Of a stretch of DNA of 64,000 nucleotides, positions 62,911-64,000 are shown piece by piece. The stretch's first letter is position 1, and the number at the start of each line of letters is the position of its first letter. Source of the DNA: Bog-756 sp963741055 (lineage in GTDB: Bacteria > Actinomycetota > Acidimicrobiia > Acidimicrobiales > RAAP-2). A model generated the notes under the pieces. It saw nothing but the letters and a program-made list of their open reading frames with translations. It was not told the DNA's origin and searched no databases. The position numbers and the translations under genes were made by a program. The DNA is taken from assembly GCA_963741055.1 (NCBI GenBank), contig CAVUGU010000005.1, positions 62,001 to 126,000 on the forward strand, written 5' to 3'.

Positions 62911-63294
62911 ATGAAGGACGCGCCGTTCGCCACCGATGCTCCCTCCACGAAGGAGGCTCCTCCGGTGAGGGAATCCCCTCCGGTGAGGGGAGCCCGCCAG
63001 CTCCAGCTTCCGCTTGCTGCTTCGGAAGCCAACGCGAGGCGCTCGTCTCGGTCACGCGCGCCACGCCGGCCACGTCCCTCTCCCTCGGCCGCCGAGTTCC
63101 GCACCGAGAGTCGGCGACCGAGCGCCACCCCCGCTGACTCGGCCCGCTCTTCCGACGGCGCCTACCGACGTCTCGACGAGCGGACCCGCCGCGTCGGCCT
63201 CGAAGGCATCGCCGCGGCCCGGGCCGTCCTCGAGCACGGGGGTCACGTCGACGCCGCGGAGCAGAGCTGTCGCGGCCGAGGACGCGCCGCCTGA
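62911..63294 (+). CDS. small hypothetical protein
   Basis: Predicted 127-residue protein. The first 90 residues are low-complexity, rich in Pro, Ser, Ala and Arg. The C-terminal part YRRLDERTRRVGLEGIAAARAVLEHGG looks like a real helix pair and resembles short Arg-rich actinobacterial proteins. Function unknown. An ORF on the opposite strand covers the same stretch but has no such conserved-looking helix. Confidence 0.4.
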   Translation: MKDAPFATDAPSTKEAPPVRESPPVRGARQLQLPLAASEANARRSSRSRAPRRPRPSPSAAEFRTESRRPSATPADSARSSDGAYRRLDERTRRVGLEGIAAARAVLEHGGHVDAAEQSCRGRGRAA

Positions 63295-63319
63295 GCGTGT
63301 CCCGCACTACGGTCGAGGC

Positions 63320-64000
63320 ATGGCGACTCTCGCCGAGCGTCTCGGCTACACGGGTGACGACCGACTGCTGATTCTCAACTGCGCCGATCTCGGCCTCTGC
63401 CACGCCTCGACCGTCGGCGTCTACGAGGCGCTCCGCGACGGCATCGGAACCAGCGCCTCGCTCGTCGTCCCCGCTCCCTGGGCACGCGAGTCTGCGTCGC
63501 GATTCCGTGGTGACGACGTCGGCGTCCGGCTCACCCTGAACGCCGAACACGACCTCTACCGCTGGGGACCGTTGACCCAGGCTCCCTCACTCCTCGACGG
63601 TGACGGAGGGTTTCCGAGGACGATCTCCGATCTGTGGGACCACGCGGACTTGGACGAGCTGCGTCGCGAGTGCCGCGCGCAGGTCGAGCGGGCGGTGCTG
63701 TGGGGGTTCGACATCAGCCACCTCGACGCCCACCTCGACGCGTTGATCCTCCGACCCGAATTCTTCGACGTCTACCTCGAGCTGGCCCTGGACTTCGCCC
63801 TGCCACTCCGCCTGCTCGGAGCCGAGGCCGAGCGCAACATCGGCTTTCCCGTTCACCAGTTGGCCGCCGAAGCGGGAGTCGTCTTCGCCGACCATCTGGC
63901 GACCCTGCCGCGACGGGGAACCCGCCAGGCGTTTGTCGACCTGCTCGCGGTGCTGGAGCCGGGGATCACCGAGCTGACCCTCCACCCGGCCGTCGACACT
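63320..64000 (+). CDS. ChbG/YdjC family carbohydrate deacetylase (partial, 3' end outside window)
   Basis: At least 227 residues are visible without a stop. The metal-binding NCADLGLCHASTVGVYEAL (Asp with the usual DD shortened to AD) comes early, followed by VGVRLTLNAEHDL and the second motif SHLDAHLDALILRPEFFDVYLEL, with the His residues of the YdjC fold. TELTLHPAVDT at the visible end is the third His region. Such proteins deacetylate chito-oligosaccharides or related sugars. The ATG at 63320 follows the hypothetical gene after 25 nt. Confidence 0.88.
   Translation, partial: MATLAERLGYTGDDRLLILNCADLGLCHASTVGVYEALRDGIGTSASLVVPAPWARESASRFRGDDVGVRLTLNAEHDLYRWGPLTQAPSLLDGDGGFPRTISDLWDHADLDELRRECRAQVERAVLWGFDISHLDAHLDALILRPEFFDVYLELALDFALPLRLLGAEAERNIGFPVHQLAAEAGVVFADHLATLPRRGTRQAFVDLLAVLEPGITELTLHPAVDT

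Noticed and set aside
62885..63550. Reverse ORF of 221 codons over the small hypothetical and ChbG genes
   Set aside because: It is antisense to the clearly coding ChbG/YdjC start and shows no domain.
1..64000. CRISPR array, prophage, insertion sequence, transposase or integrase
   Set aside because: No regularly spaced short repeats, phage structural genes, recombinases or terminal inverted repeats were seen. The only tandem repeats are the coding ones at 34.3-34.8 kb.

Overview
The window is a GC-rich, densely coding bacterial chromosome segment with many GTG starts and ATGA or GTGA start/stop overlaps. Several gene families point to Actinomycetota: a mec-cysO-cysM cysteine locus, a mycothiol-type deacetylase (PIG-L/MshB family), a mycothiol-dependent maleylpyruvate-isomerase-family protein and several F420/LLM oxidoreductases. 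The cell-wall hydrolase with tandem GYWLVASDGG repeats, together with this gene mix, suggests class Acidimicrobiia. That class assignment is inference. I see no prophage, insertion sequence, CRISPR array or replication origin.

Layout. 1-2.7 kb: the 5' part of an enoyl-CoA hydratase, a methyltransferase and a DUF4388 (PATAN) protein. 2.7-7.7 kb: a leftward cluster mec-cysO-cysM-MBL hydrolase-rph-rdgB, then smpB and the tmRNA gene. 7.8-10.6 kb: flavin reductase, VOC protein and FAD disulfide reductase. 10.6-13.5 kb: a module of a small HTH protein divergent from a TetR regulator, present twice in tandem with the same operator-like repeats. 13.7-15 kb: dienelactone hydrolase and a zinc-ribbon protein. 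15-19.8 kb: a very long metallophosphoesterase/membrane/lysyl-lipid-transferase fusion, lysS, and an odd tRNA-Lys gene divergent from lysS. 19.8-24.6 kb: acyltransferase, phosphotransferase, TIGR00725-like protein and Zn alcohol dehydrogenase. 24.6-30.2 kb: a MacB-type ABC exporter and ftsH. 30.2-38.4 kb: lipid and small-molecule enzymes, the NlpC/P60 repeat protein, a sphingosine-phosphate-lyase-like PLP enzyme and an FGGY kinase. 38.3-42.3 kb: two GGDEF-EAL proteins. 42.3-48.1 kb: GNAT, mycothiol-dependent protein, LLM enzyme, copper chaperone and a copper P-type ATPase with an added C-terminal domain. 48.2-53.2 kb: lipoprotein, nitroreductase, tRNA-Gly, PQQ-propeller protein, diacylglycerol-kinase-like protein and a small membrane protein. 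53.2-55.1 kb: a diguanylate cyclase behind a textbook CRP-type site. 55.1-64 kb: PIG-L deacetylase, DedA, hydrolase, Cas4-like nuclease, PAP2, DsbA-like protein, purE between two LLM enzymes, and the start of a ChbG/YdjC deacetylase.

How they work together. The cysteine locus should make cysteine on a sulfur-carrier protein, and the carrier here has a tail beyond its diglycine that the adjacent JAMM peptidase could trim. The lysS/fusion/tRNA-Lys block looks like a lysine-lipid modification unit, because MprF-type enzymes need Lys-tRNA. The three c-di-GMP proteins plus a CRP site suggest second-messenger regulation nearby.

Sequence quality. I count 23 breaks of reading frame inside otherwise intact, recognisable genes. 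Nineteen are repaired by removing one base and four by adding one. In most broken genes the span length modulo three agrees. This pattern looks more like residual indel error, mainly insertions, than real gene decay, so broken genes are described as genes with the break position given.
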